Origin: an uncultured Muribaculaceae bacterium
GTDB taxonomy: Bacteria > Bacteroidota > Bacteroidia > Bacteroidales > Muribaculaceae
Length of the DNA: 64,000 nucleotides
Direction: 5' to 3'
Assembly (NCBI GenBank): GCA_910587425.1
Contig: CAJUKU010000001.1
Coordinates: 223,233 to 287,232 of the forward strand
The position numbers and the translations under genes were made by a program. Shown piece after piece: positions 8,882 through 18,171 of the stretch. The stretch's first letter is position 1, and each line of letters begins with the position of its first letter. Under the pieces are notes generated by a model. It did no database searches. It was not told the DNA's origin and saw only the letters and a list, made by a program, of their open reading frames with translations.

Positions 8882-10093
8882 ATGGCATCACCGGTAAAAT
8901 TGGCATTCATAGGCGCCGGAAACCGAGCGCACACCTACCTCGAATGGGTGCGCCGTAATCCGGAGCGTGCCGTAGCGGTTGCTGTCGCCGACACCGACCC
9001 TGTTGCCGCCTCCTCATTCGCCGTTGCTGCCGGCATACCATCCAACGCTGTCTACGAGAGTGCCGAAGCACTGTTCAACTCACCGCTGGAAGCCGATGCC
9101 GCTGTGATCTGCACTCCCGAAGGGGCACACCTGCAACCGGCATTGATGGCGATCGACCGTGGATGGCACATACTGCTTGAGAAGCCCGTAGCACCCGACA
9201 TGGAGAGCTGCCGCACAATTCTGCATGCCGCCGAGAACCGGGGTGTTGTCGCCGCAGTCTGCCATGTGCTCCGCTACCACCCCTACTGGCAGCGGTTGCG
9301 CGAGATCGTGCAGAGCGGAGAGATCGGTCAGGTCGTCAGCATCAACCACCGCGTGCACGTAGGCATTGACCGTACCACCCACACATTCGTGCGCGGTCCC
9401 TGGGGCGATACGACTGCTACAAGCCCGGTGCTGCTGTCGAAATGCTGCCACGATGTCGACATACTGCTCTGGATTCTCGGTGAGAACGCTCAGGATATCC
9501 GTTCGCTCGGCTCACTTGCCTGGTTCCGTCCCGAAAATGCTCCCGAAGGCTCCACTGAAAGATGCATCGACTGCCCGCACGAGAAAGGATGCCGGTTCTC
9601 GGCTGTCGACCTCTACCGCCGTCGGCATCAGTGGATCCGCACGTTTACTTACCCTACCACGGAGGAAGCTATCGAGCAACAGCTGCTCCACGGACGCTAT
9701 GGTCGCTGCGTCTACCGCTGCGGCAACAATGCTCCCGATCGTCAGGCGCTCATTTTCACGACGCCATCATCCGCGCTTGTCACCCTCACGATGGAAATGT
9801 TTACCGACGATGACGCCCGTCTGACCAACATATCGCTCACCGGAGGAGAGATCACGGCTGACTCACGCTCCATACGCATACACCGCTTCACCACCTCCTC
9901 GCAAAGCGACGCCGACACACTGATCACATTCCCCGACGAACTTTTCGGTCCATTCCACGGCGGTGCTGACCACGCCATAGTCGATGACTTCATAAAAGCC
10001 GTCAACGACCCCTCGCATACCCTTACCGCCCCCCTCTCCACCGCACTTGAAAGCCACCGCGTCTGCCTCGCCGCCTCCGGAAACAATACTTAA
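8882..10093 (+). CDS. Gfo/Idh/MocA family oxidoreductase
   Basis: 403 residues. The N-terminal Rossmann fold starts FIGAGNRAHTYLEW, the dinucleotide-binding glycine pattern of the family, and the EKPVA motif that carries the catalytic-site Lys follows near residue 102. The C-terminal alpha/beta domain contains a Cys-rich stretch (CIDCPHEKGC, about residue 229) seen in some Bacteroidetes members. These enzymes oxidise or reduce sugar-type substrates with NAD(P); the substrate here is unknown. The gene lies between polA and the DUF418 gene, with gaps of 32 and 8 bp, so it is likely in a read-through unit. Confidence 0.9.
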   Translation: MASPVKLAFIGAGNRAHTYLEWVRRNPERAVAVAVADTDPVAASSFAVAAGIPSNAVYESAEALFNSPLEADAAVICTPEGAHLQPALMAIDRGWHILLEKPVAPDMESCRTILHAAENRGVVAAVCHVLRYHPYWQRLREIVQSGEIGQVVSINHRVHVGIDRTTHTFVRGPWGDTTATSPVLLSKCCHDVDILLWILGENAQDIRSLGSLAWFRPENAPEGSTERCIDCPHEKGCRFSAVDLYRRRHQWIRTFTYPTTEEAIEQQLLHGRYGRCVYRCGNNAPDRQALIFTTPSSALVTLTMEMFTDDDARLTNISLTGGEITADSRSIRIHRFTTSSQSDADTLITFPDELFGPFHGGADHAIVDDFIKAVNDPSHTLTAPLSTALESHRVCLAASGNNT

Positions 10094-10101
10094 GTAACAC
10101 T

Positions 10102-11310
10102 ATGGCTACTACGACATCCTCTACACCACCGACGACCCGTCTTGCATCTGTCGACGCACTCAGAGGTTTCGCGCTGCTCGCAATCGTGCTTCTCCACAAC
10201 CTTGAGCACTACAACCTTTTTGGCAACCCGACCTGGCAGCCCGAATGGCTTACGACTTTCGATGGCTTCGTACATCAGACCATATTTTTCCTCCTCGCCG
10301 GAAAAGCTTATGCCACATTCTCCCTCCTATTCGGTTTCAGTTTCTATATACAAATGCGTAATGCCCGCGAACGCGGCTACGATTTCCGGCGACGTTTCGC
10401 ATGGAGAATGCTGCTGTTGTTCGGATTCTCACAGCTGCATGCGCTATTCTATAACGGCGACATTCTACTGCTGTATGCCGTCTGCGGACTGATTCTCATC
10501 CCGGCATCATCATGGAGCAACCGTACAGTCGCTATAGTCGCGGCAATACTGATGTTTCAACCTTACGCATGGGGAAAAATCATATACGCATTGGCAAACC
10601 CTGAGTATTTCGATAACAACTCACTGTTCATAACCTACGCCCGCAGTGCGGAAGAGGTAGGGCGCAACGGCAACCTGCTACAGACTCTTGCCAATAACAT
10701 CTGGAACGGTCAGCTTTACAGTAATTTCTGGCAAGTCGAGGCGGGACGGTTATTCCAGACGCCATCATTATTTCTGCTCGGAATGCTCGCCGGAAGAATG
10801 AAATTATTCGTAAGAAGCTTAGCCTCAATACGATTTTGGCGAAACACCCTTATTGTCGGGGGAATAATGACAGTTATCAGCTATCTTTGCGTAACTATTA
10901 TAACTCCATTGATAAGCAACGTCACTATATTGTCATATTATTCCATAGCTGCAGGGATGTTATACAATTTCTGGTTTATGGTTGTGCTCGTAAGTATTTT
11001 CATGCTGGTTTGGTGGCGGTTTGGCGATGGCTCGCGCTTCCAACGCTCCATAATACCATACGGACGCATGAGTCTGACAAACTATATCTGCCAATCCATA
11101 ATAGGTGTCATGATATATTACAATTGCGGATGCGCACTCTATGACCATGTTGGCGCTACATTATCAGTAGCGATCGGATTCGGTATCTTCCTGCTGCAAC
11201 TCTATTTCAGCCGTATATGGCTATCCACACACAAGCAAGGACCGCTTGAATCAATATGGAAACGTCTTACATGGATTTCCTCATTCCCGCAACCTAATCC
11301 CACACTCTGA
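10102..11310 (+). CDS. DUF418 domain-containing polytopic membrane protein
   Basis: 402 residues with about ten hydrophobic segments. The N-terminus RLASVDALRGFALLAIVLLHN is the hallmark of the YeiB/DUF418 family, which is related to acyltransferase-3-like membrane proteins. The C-terminal DUF418 part includes the pattern YGRMSLTNYICQSIIG. Function in the family is unknown; a transporter or acyl-transfer role has been suggested only by fold. The second half, from about 10800, is visibly more A+T rich than its neighbours. Confidence 0.85.
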   Translation: MATTTSSTPPTTRLASVDALRGFALLAIVLLHNLEHYNLFGNPTWQPEWLTTFDGFVHQTIFFLLAGKAYATFSLLFGFSFYIQMRNARERGYDFRRRFAWRMLLLFGFSQLHALFYNGDILLLYAVCGLILIPASSWSNRTVAIVAAILMFQPYAWGKIIYALANPEYFDNNSLFITYARSAEEVGRNGNLLQTLANNIWNGQLYSNFWQVEAGRLFQTPSLFLLGMLAGRMKLFVRSLASIRFWRNTLIVGGIMTVISYLCVTIITPLISNVTILSYYSIAAGMLYNFWFMVVLVSIFMLVWWRFGDGSRFQRSIIPYGRMSLTNYICQSIIGVMIYYNCGCALYDHVGATLSVAIGFGIFLLQLYFSRIWLSTHKQGPLESIWKRLTWISSFPQPNPTL

Positions 11311-11328
11311 TCCTTCTGACACTTATAT

Positions 11329-12363
11329 ATGAAACATTCAAAAGCAATATGGATTATTGCGGCAGTACTCGTAGCCGCCATTGCCGCAGGACTGCTGTGG
11401 CTACCCCGGGGATTCCACAACACAATTGTCGATGTCCGGTCGCAGAAGTACTCACATGCGATGATGATGGACGAGCTTGCCACACTCACCCGACTATACC
11501 CCGAGGCATTGTCCATGCAGATCGCCGACACCACATTGGAGGGACGCGCACTCCCCCTCGTCACATTTGGCAACCCAGCCACCCAGCACCATGTCATGAT
11601 CCAATCCACCATGCACGCACGTGAGTACATGGCATCGCAGATGACCATGGCACTCCTCGAGCAGTACGCATGGGCTTATGCCAACGACCGCGAGATCGAC
11701 GGACACAACATCCGGGAGCTGTTCAATGATGTCTGTTTCACAATCCTACCCATGGTTAACCCCGATGGCGCAAGCATCTCGCAGATGGGCATAGACGGTG
11801 TTAATACCCCTGAAGGTCGACGTTGGCTTGCCGAGATGATAGACTCCGGCTACAATCCGGAGCAGATAAAATCCAACGCGCGCGGAGTCGACATAAACCG
11901 TAACTTCAGCAACGGCTTCGGTTACGACCCTGACGGTCGTGCCGCACGCAATTTCGATTTCTACCCCGGCGAATCACCGCTCTCCGAAGTAGAGTCGCAG
12001 CTGATGATGCGCGTTGCGCGTATGCACGACTACGACTGTTTCCTCAATTATCACACATCCGGCAATCTCATCTACTACGGCTGCGGAAATGCCGCCGATT
12101 CAGTAAATGCCGCCGCACGCGCCATGTCCGAACTGATAAGCCGCCACACAGGCTACGAAGGGTTCGGACCGGAATCCGCACCACCGAACGGCTCATGGGC
12201 TGATGAGGTGGAGGTCTTGTTCCTCCGCCCGAGCGCCACGATAGAACTCGGCACGCGCAATCCCGTACCCATCAGTGAATTTGCACCGCTCTACAAGCGG
12301 CACACTCCGGTATGGGCAGATCTCGCCCACACCATCGCTACATCATCTCTCTTCGGGCAATAA
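11329..12363 (+). CDS. M14 family zinc carboxypeptidase, membrane-anchored or secreted
   Basis: 344 residues with an N-terminal hydrophobic segment (IWIIAAVLVAAIAAGLLWL) that acts as a signal or anchor. Zinc ligands are visible as HAREY (HxxE) near residue 96 and as YHTSG near 241. The substrate-binding arginine is in VDINRNF, and the catalytic glutamate lies in ATIELGTRNP near the C-terminus. The product should trim C-terminal residues from peptides in the periplasm, possibly murein peptides. It ends 7 bp from the convergent GltB-like gene. Confidence 0.9.
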   Translation: MKHSKAIWIIAAVLVAAIAAGLLWLPRGFHNTIVDVRSQKYSHAMMMDELATLTRLYPEALSMQIADTTLEGRALPLVTFGNPATQHHVMIQSTMHAREYMASQMTMALLEQYAWAYANDREIDGHNIRELFNDVCFTILPMVNPDGASISQMGIDGVNTPEGRRWLAEMIDSGYNPEQIKSNARGVDINRNFSNGFGYDPDGRAARNFDFYPGESPLSEVESQLMMRVARMHDYDCFLNYHTSGNLIYYGCGNAADSVNAAARAMSELISRHTGYEGFGPESAPPNGSWADEVEVLFLRPSATIELGTRNPVPISEFAPLYKRHTPVWADLAHTIATSSLFGQ

Positions 12364-12369
12364 GCAGGA

Positions 12370-15300
12370 TCAGACCCCGGTGGGCGTGACTTTCAGGAAC
12401 TGCTTGGAGTATAGATCCCAATCATCGAGCATACGTGCGGCAAGAGGACTGCGCGTGTGCTTGAAATGGTTACTTATGAGCGTACGCAGTTCACGTATGT
12501 CGGCGTCATCCTCCACGACCGTAAGCTCCACGGTAGCCATATTGCAGAAGTAATCGAAGTTACCCTCCGGATTCCACACATAGGCAACGCCACCGCTCAT
12601 TCCGGCAGCGAAGTTTCGTCCTGTAGGACCGAGCACAACCGTGCGCCCTGCGGTCATATATTCGCAACAGTGATCACCTACACCCTCGACTACTGCCGTC
12701 GCGCCGTTGTTGCACACGCAGAACCGCTCTCCCACACGCCCGTTGATATACACCTCGCCGGCAGAGGCACCGTATAGTATCGTATTTCCCGCGATGATGT
12801 TCTCCTCCGGATTGAACGCGGTGCCACGCGCCGGCACTATCTCTATCACACCGCCGCTCAACCCTTTGCCCACATAGTCGTTGGCATCACCGTCGAGACG
12901 GAACTTCACACCTTTAGGCAAGAATGCTCCGAAACTCTGCCCGGCTGAGCCATGAAAACGGCAGCAGATAGCATTTTCCTGCATCCCGGCATCACCATAG
13001 CGCTTAGCGATCTCTCCCGAGAGCATCGCTCCTGTCGAGCGGTCGGTATTCGCAATCGGAAACTCAAGAGCCACAGGCATACCGTCCTCTATCGCCGGAT
13101 AGGAGCGGCTTATCACCTCCCGGTCAAGCACACGATCCAGGTCGTGCCGCTGAGCGGTCACATTGCGCATGGCGTTCTCTCCGTCGGCTGCAACCTGGCA
13201 GAGCAGCGACGACAGGTCGACCGTCGAGCTGCGATGGTTCTCATCCGCGCCCGCAACGATCTCCAGCAGATCCGAACGACCTATTATCTCCGTCAGACTG
13301 CCGGCACCTGCCTCAGCGAGTTTCACGCGCACATCCTCGGCAAGCCGCCGCAGCGACGCCGGATCATATTCATTGCCGACGCGGAACTCCTCCGCTCCAA
13401 GCATGGCAAGCACTATCACATCCGCGCCGTCGCGCAGATCAGTCTCCACCTGCAGGCGCACCATGCCGCGCAGATTATTCGCCACGAGCGTCTGCTGCGT
13501 CTCAGCGAGCCCGATCTCCACCGGAACGCCCGCGTGAGGTACACTGTCGGGAGCGGTATCCGCGCCACATCCACCCGCTATGGCGATTATATCACCCTTG
13601 GCTTTCGCCACACCGGCGGCGATCGTGCCGACACCGCACTCGGCTATCAGCCGTACGCCCACCGCAGCTTCATTATTTATATTCTTAAGATCGTAGATAA
13701 GCTGTGCCATATCCTCGATGGAGTATATGTCGTGGTGCGGAGGCGGGATCGGCGCGCCATCACCCGAGGCTCCCTGCGCGGCACGTATCATAAGTTCACG
13801 CGCACCCGCAAGATAACCTGCGGTCACACCGCGGCGCACGCTCGGCACTTCGCGCACTCCTGCCGCAGCATCAGCTTCCGGCACGAAACGCTTCATTATC
13901 TCTTCTACAGACTCCACTTCATCAGGTTGCAGAGCCACGCCTCGCCGGTATGTGAGGCAGTCGCGCAGACGCGATACTCCGGCATCATCCTGCGTCGGCG
14001 GAGTTTCGACAGCTACGGTGCCGAATGCGGCGTCATGTGCCTGCGTGATATCGCGGCAGATCTCCTCCATACCGATTCCGCCGATACGGCTCACGGTATT
14101 TCCGAAATAATCCCTGCACAGATCCGCCCCAAGACCCACAGCCTCGAAAAGCCGCGCGCTCTTGTAGGAGGTCAGCGTGGATATACCCATGTTCGACAGC
14201 ACACGCAGCAGTCCGTGGTCTATCGCCTTTATATAATTTCTTATAGCGGTCTCCGCGTCCAGCTGAACCTTCCCTTGCTTTACGATATCAGCGATCATGC
14301 CGAACGCCAGGTAAGGATTGACAGCACTCGCACCGTAGCCGCACAACAGAGCGAAATGCATCACCTCGCGCGCATCTGCCGTCTCAACGATCAGAGCCGT
14401 CTGCAACCGCTTCTTCCGTTTTATCAGATGATGATGCACAGCCGATGTCACCAGCAGCGATGGCAACGCCACATTGTCGGCATCAACGCCACGGTCACTG
14501 AGCACCACATAATTGCAACCGCTGTCAACCGCATCCTCAGCCTCGCGGCAGATCCGTTCCAACGCACGGCGCATTCCATCCGCGCCTTCCTGTTTCGACG
14601 ATATCATGGAGATCTTGCACGCGTTGAATCCCTTGTAGCGTAGATTGCAGAGCAGATCCAGCTCGCGGTTGGTTATGATCGGGCGGCGCAAAAGCACCAT
14701 CTTGCAGGTGTCAGGTGCCGGATCGAGCAGATTGAGCTTCACGGCACCTATGTAACTGTCGAGACTCATCACCAGCTCCTCACGCAGAGGGTCGATTGCC
14801 GGATTGGTCACCTGTGCGAAAAGTTGGCGGAAATAGTTGTAGAGCGGCTGATGGTGTTGCGAGAACACAGCCGGCACACGATCCTGTGGCGTGAGTCCGC
14901 CACGCTCCTCTTTCCGCGTCACCATCGGTATGATAACACGCTCCGCCTCATCCTCGCCATACATGAACGCCTTGAGCATACGCGGCAGATCCTCGACCTC
15001 GTCACCGATGCGCCTGCCACTGGTTATGGAATCAAGACTTATACGGTTGCGCGCCAGCCAAGCCCCGTAGGGGAAAGCTCCGGCAAGCGACGCTTTCAGC
15101 TCGTCGTCGCGGTAGATCCTTCCCTCCTCCATATCAACCATCATCATTTTTCCGGGGCTAAGATGCCCTTTCTCACGGATTTCCGACGCCTCAAACGGCA
15201 GCACGCCGCTCTCCGACGCTATAACCAGTGTGTCGCGGTTTGTGATCAGGTAACGCGCCGGTCGCAATCCGTTGCGGTCGAGCATACCGCCGGCATATCG

Positions 15301-16356
15301 ACCGTCGCTGAACAGTATGGTCGCCGGACCGTCCCACGCCTCCATCAATATCGAATGATATTCATAGAAAGCCTTAAGCTCCGGCGATATGGGGTTTTTG
15401 TCATTGAACGATTCCGGCACGAGCATCGCAAGAGCGTGCGGCATCGACATCCCCGCCTCCACAAGCAGTTCAAGCACATTGTCGAGCGAGGCGCTGTCGC
15501 TCATGCCGGGCTGTATCACAGGAGTGACATCCCTGCCTCCGAAAAGCCCCGGATTAAGTATACCTTCGCGCGACTGCATCCAAAGCCGGTTGCCGCGTAT
15601 CGTATTGATCTCGCCGTTATGCCCAATGAGCCTGAACGGCTGCGCGAGCTTCCATGCCGGGAAGGTGTTTGTGCTGAACCGCGAGTGCACAAGCGCCATC
15701 GCCGTGGTGAACCGAGGATTCATAAGGTCCGGATAGTAATACCTGAGCTGCGGACTCGAAAGCATACCTTTATATATCATGGTACGCGACGAAAGCGACA
15801 CCACATAGAAATCCTCCCTGCCGGCAAGCTGCGATTCGCCCACACGCTTCTCCACCGCCTTGCGCAGCAGGAAAAGCCGTGGCTCTATAGGAAGATCCGT
15901 CTCCTCATCAGCCACAAACACCTGCTTTATCACCGGCTCTGCCGCACGCGCCGCCGCACCGAGACAGGAATTGTTCACCGGCACATCGCGCACTGCGATC
16001 AGATTGAGCGACAGCAACGTCGCCTCACGCTCAATAATGTCGAGCATCGCCGCACACGAATCCACATCGTGCGGCAGGAACACCAACCCTGTACCGTATC
16101 TCCCTTTCTCAGGCACCGGAATACCCTGCAGCAGTATGAACTCATGCGGTATCTGCACCATTATTCCCGCGCCGTCGCCGGTACGCGGATCTGCACCCTC
16201 GGCGCCACGGTGCACCATGTTTTCAAGCACCTGCAGACCCTTCTCCACAAGCTGATGCGACTTTTTGCCGCGAAGATTCACGAGCAGTCCGACGCCACAC
16301 GCGTCATGCTCCGACTCACGGTTATATAGGCTGAATCCTTCGGTATATTTATTCAT
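12370..16356 (-). CDS. GltB-like glutamate synthase relative lacking the FMN/3Fe-4S core
   Basis: 1328 residues in one uninterrupted frame; true GltB proteins have about 1500. The N-terminal class II glutaminase looks complete: Cys20 in HDACGVG after a propeptide, HRGAEGADPRTGDGAG, HSRFSTNTFPAW and HNGEINTIRGN. The central domain (about 480-770) is intact, ending with GLLRVLSNMGISTLTSYKSA. The synthase domain (about 810-1030) is recognisable by RRGVTAGYL, PPPHHDIYSIED, VGTIAAGVAKA and GLAETQQTLVANNLR but is shortened. The segment with the FMN-binding GGKSNxGEGGE pattern is gone, and GGQLPG up to SPPPHH is reduced. HDGGTGASP is replaced by GCGADTAPDS, and the CxMMRKCHxNTCPVGIAT cluster ligands are missing. 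The GXGXG beta-helix domain (about 1105-1280) is present. No gltD neighbour exists. It probably cannot make glutamate; a glutaminase or scaffold role is speculation. Confidence 0.85.
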   Translation of the reverse strand: MNKYTEGFSLYNRESEHDACGVGLLVNLRGKKSHQLVEKGLQVLENMVHRGAEGADPRTGDGAGIMVQIPHEFILLQGIPVPEKGRYGTGLVFLPHDVDSCAAMLDIIEREATLLSLNLIAVRDVPVNNSCLGAAARAAEPVIKQVFVADEETDLPIEPRLFLLRKAVEKRVGESQLAGREDFYVVSLSSRTMIYKGMLSSPQLRYYYPDLMNPRFTTAMALVHSRFSTNTFPAWKLAQPFRLIGHNGEINTIRGNRLWMQSREGILNPGLFGGRDVTPVIQPGMSDSASLDNVLELLVEAGMSMPHALAMLVPESFNDKNPISPELKAFYEYHSILMEAWDGPATILFSDGRYAGGMLDRNGLRPARYLITNRDTLVIASESGVLPFEASEIREKGHLSPGKMMMVDMEEGRIYRDDELKASLAGAFPYGAWLARNRISLDSITSGRRIGDEVEDLPRMLKAFMYGEDEAERVIIPMVTRKEERGGLTPQDRVPAVFSQHHQPLYNYFRQLFAQVTNPAIDPLREELVMSLDSYIGAVKLNLLDPAPDTCKMVLLRRPIITNRELDLLCNLRYKGFNACKISMISSKQEGADGMRRALERICREAEDAVDSGCNYVVLSDRGVDADNVALPSLLVTSAVHHHLIKRKKRLQTALIVETADAREVMHFALLCGYGASAVNPYLAFGMIADIVKQGKVQLDAETAIRNYIKAIDHGLLRVLSNMGISTLTSYKSARLFEAVGLGADLCRDYFGNTVSRIGGIGMEEICRDITQAHDAAFGTVAVETPPTQDDAGVSRLRDCLTYRRGVALQPDEVESVEEIMKRFVPEADAAAGVREVPSVRRGVTAGYLAGARELMIRAAQGASGDGAPIPPPHHDIYSIEDMAQLIYDLKNINNEAAVGVRLIAECGVGTIAAGVAKAKGDIIAIAGGCGADTAPDSVPHAGVPVEIGLAETQQTLVANNLRGMVRLQVETDLRDGADVIVLAMLGAEEFRVGNEYDPASLRRLAEDVRVKLAEAGAGSLTEIIGRSDLLEIVAGADENHRSSTVDLSSLLCQVAADGENAMRNVTAQRHDLDRVLDREVISRSYPAIEDGMPVALEFPIANTDRSTGAMLSGEIAKRYGDAGMQENAICCRFHGSAGQSFGAFLPKGVKFRLDGDANDYVGKGLSGGVIEIVPARGTAFNPEENIIAGNTILYGASAGEVYINGRVGERFCVCNNGATAVVEGVGDHCCEYMTAGRTVVLGPTGRNFAAGMSGGVAYVWNPEGNFDYFCNMATVELTVVEDDADIRELRTLISNHFKHTRSPLAARMLDDWDLYSKQFLKVTPTGV

Positions 16357-16404
16357 TTTCGAGATTTCAATTCAATTCTATAAATACGCTGTACTACAGC
16401 GCTG

Positions 16405-16412
16405 CAAAAATA
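16405..16412 (-). promoter_or_regulatory. -7 box TATTTTTG for the GltB-like gene
   Basis: The minus strand reads TATTTTTGC, matching TAnnTTTG, about 48 nt upstream of the ATG at 16356. It is the only such box found between this gene and the C1 peptidase end at 16636. The rest of this 279-bp gap shows no gene. Confidence 0.5.
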
Positions 16413-16635
16413 GTCACAAAATTCATAATCCCGCAACTATTTTGCATTTTTTCTCACCACGCACTCAGCCCTACTTACCGGATATGCCTCAACCCGTTCT
16501 CTCGGCATTTACCAATCTCTTACTGGTTACTCATTATAAGTCGACAAAAAAACAGAGGTTGCGCCAAACTGTTGACACAACCCCTTGTTCGGTTATTCAG
16601 CACAGGGAATCACACAGTGAAATCCCGCAGACTTT

Positions 16636-17829
16636 TCACTTCTTGATCTTCTTCATGATGTTTGCCGGGACAGCCTCACGGTTCACGTAGATATCCATTG
16701 TCTTGGCAAGGAAGTAAGGCTCCGACACGTAGAAGTAGCCGTCATACACATGATCGGTACCCCATGAGTTCTGCACCTTATAGTAACGGTTGCCTTTCTG
16801 GTCGGTTGCACGGCCTACGATAACCATGCCATGATCATCCGTAGTCTCCTGACGGTCAAACATAGCCTGGCGCGACTCCTGTGTTACTGTCTCCTCTTTT
16901 ACCGGACCTTTAATGTTGTAGCGCTCCTTCTGCTTCTCGGCAGCCGAGAGAGCCACCCAGCGCGAGAGCTCCGTGCCCTCGAGGTCAGCCTCTTTTGTCT
17001 CGGCGGGAAGCACAGCGTAGCCCTGGTTCCACTTGAAACCACCCTCACTCACATCGGCAGCCCACAGCACCGAGTAACCGTTGTCGAGAGCATTGTCGAC
17101 CACTGCCTTCATCTCCTCAAGCGGCAGATTCATGTATTCACCGAACACCCAGTTGTCCGAAACCTCCAGTGCGAAAGGCTGATAGAACGGATGGTGGTTG
17201 AAAGATGTGATAGCGATATAATCATCCATATTGATAGGCAGCGACTCAGCGAACGATTTCGGAGTGTATGTCTTGCCATTGTAGGTGAAAGTCTCGGGCA
17301 TCTCACCGAAATAAGCGTTCAGGATACCCTTGAGACCATTGCGCCATGCGGTCGACAGACGGCGGTTCCCCTTGCGGTTCACGCCATTGAGATAACCCTG
17401 CAGGGCTGCCTCCATCTCCGAGTGCTTGTGAGTTTCCTCACCATAGTTCAGACCGGCATAGACCTCCTCAGGCACAGCACCGTAGAGAGCCCATACGTAG
17501 GGTACGTCGTAGCCCGAGCCACCCTGCGAATAGTTAATCTTGCCGTTCATGCGGATATACTTGTCAGCCTTGTCGTCGTAGGTGTGCCATACGACGAACA
17601 TCTCCGACAGGTCGGGAGCCGAGCCAGTCTTGCGGATCAACTCATTCTCGAAGAACGAGTTGCTTGAGAAGCACCAGCATGTGCCCGAGCTTGCCTGGTT
17701 GCGCACGGGGTTGGTCTTCACCACCTTCACGTCAGTGAATTTAAATCCGGTGCTGTCCGGATGCACAGGAGCGGCACACACTGATGCCGCGAATGTGGCG
17801 GCGATAGCGCCGCAGAGTAAATGTTTCAT
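16636..17829 (-). CDS. Secreted C1B family cysteine peptidase (aminopeptidase C/bleomycin hydrolase type)
   Basis: 397 residues from MKHLLCGAIAATFAASVCAAPVH, a signal peptide; the open frame continues upstream but has no signal-like start. The catalytic Cys is in NQASSGTCWCFSS near residue 52, the His in DDHGMVIVGRA, and the Asn in YYKVQNSWGTDH near the C-terminus, in the order of the papain fold. Cytoplasmic PepC/bleomycin hydrolases form self-compartmentalising hexamers; secreted forms are frequent in Bacteroidales and probably process peptides in the periplasm or outside. The likely promoter (18069-18076) would give a 5' leader of about 240 nt that contains the structured element at 17892-18007. 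Confidence 0.9.
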   Translation of the reverse strand: MKHLLCGAIAATFAASVCAAPVHPDSTGFKFTDVKVVKTNPVRNQASSGTCWCFSSNSFFENELIRKTGSAPDLSEMFVVWHTYDDKADKYIRMNGKINYSQGGSGYDVPYVWALYGAVPEEVYAGLNYGEETHKHSEMEAALQGYLNGVNRKGNRRLSTAWRNGLKGILNAYFGEMPETFTYNGKTYTPKSFAESLPINMDDYIAITSFNHHPFYQPFALEVSDNWVFGEYMNLPLEEMKAVVDNALDNGYSVLWAADVSEGGFKWNQGYAVLPAETKEADLEGTELSRWVALSAAEKQKERYNIKGPVKEETVTQESRQAMFDRQETTDDHGMVIVGRATDQKGNRYYKVQNSWGTDHVYDGYFYVSEPYFLAKTMDIYVNREAVPANIMKKIKK

Positions 17830-17891
17830 CGGGTATGATGTATGAAATGTGATTGATTGCGCACTGATTGAACTCATTAAAACTATTTGTC

Positions 17892-18007
17892 CATTCACAT
17901 TTCTGAGGATTTTTCGCGGCGGTTTGCTCAATTGAAGAGGGAGCGTAGCGGACTACGTGACCGATGATATTGAGAAAAGCGACCGGAAAAGACCGGAAAG
18001 GTGAATG
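17892..18007. other. Long structured palindrome with conserved 30-nt core, copy 1
   Basis: Outer arms CATTCAC (17892-17898) and GTGAATG (18001-18007) are complementary. Inside them, TTTC, TTTTTC and GCTCAAT pair imperfectly with ATTGAG, GGAAAA and GAAAG. The centre, 17937-17966, reads GAGGGAGCGTA, six variable bases, then TACGTGACCGATG. The six bases let GTAG pair with CTAC around a CGGA loop. The same 11+6+13 core recurs at 21356-21385 with a compensatory change (GTAC with GTAC). No coding frame was seen here. Confidence 0.75.
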
Positions 18008-18033
18008 AAAGAACTTCTTGCTGTTCTTTTTTT
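18008..18033 (+). terminator. Intrinsic-terminator-like hairpin next to structured element copy 1
   Basis: AAAGAAC (18008-18014) pairs with GTTCTTT (18023-18029) around TTCTTGCT, and the T run continues to 18033. It abuts the end of the structured palindrome and points in the plus direction, although no plus-strand gene precedes it. This suggests a short plus-strand transcript covering the palindrome. Confidence 0.55.
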
Positions 18034-18068
18034 GACATTCGGCAAAAAGTTTAAATGAGTTCTTTATG

Positions 18069-18076
18069 CAAAGTTA
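18069..18076 (-). promoter_or_regulatory. -7 box TAACTTTG, probable promoter of the C1 peptidase
   Basis: The minus strand reads TAACTTTGC, an exact TAnnTTTG match, between the divergent C1 peptidase and secDF. Transcription from it toward the peptidase would pass through the structured palindrome before the ATG at 17829. Confidence 0.5.
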
Positions 18077-18107
18077 AGAATAAAGCGCCGATTTCACAAA
18101 TATTTCG

Positions 18108-18115
18108 TATCTTTG
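18108..18115 (+). promoter_or_regulatory. -7 box TATCTTTG for secDF
   Basis: TATCTTTGC matches TAnnTTTG and lies 56 nt upstream of the secDF ATG at 18172. The intervening leader is A+T rich, as is usual for Bacteroidetes translation initiation regions. Confidence 0.6.
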
Positions 18116-18171
18116 CGAGCTGAAACAGAAAACAATCAAATAAATCAATAACATCACTTTTAATTTACCAC

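Noticed and set aside
12952..14643. Open frame of 563 codons on the plus strand
   Set aside because: It lies entirely antisense to the GltB-like gene. Its product is rich in His, Arg and Ser without any family signature, a typical shadow in G+C-rich DNA.
14824..16329. Open frame of 501 codons on the plus strand
   Set aside because: Also antisense to the GltB-like gene, with low-complexity Arg/His composition and no initiation signals.
12370..16356. Frameshift or assembly error as the cause of the shortened GltB-like gene
   Set aside because: The frame is continuous and all losses are in frame at several separate places, with good similarity on both sides of each, which sequencing errors would not produce.
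16831..17667. Open frame of 278 codons opposite the C1 peptidase
   Set aside because: The minus-strand frame has the complete Cys/His/Asn triad; the plus-strand product resembles nothing known.
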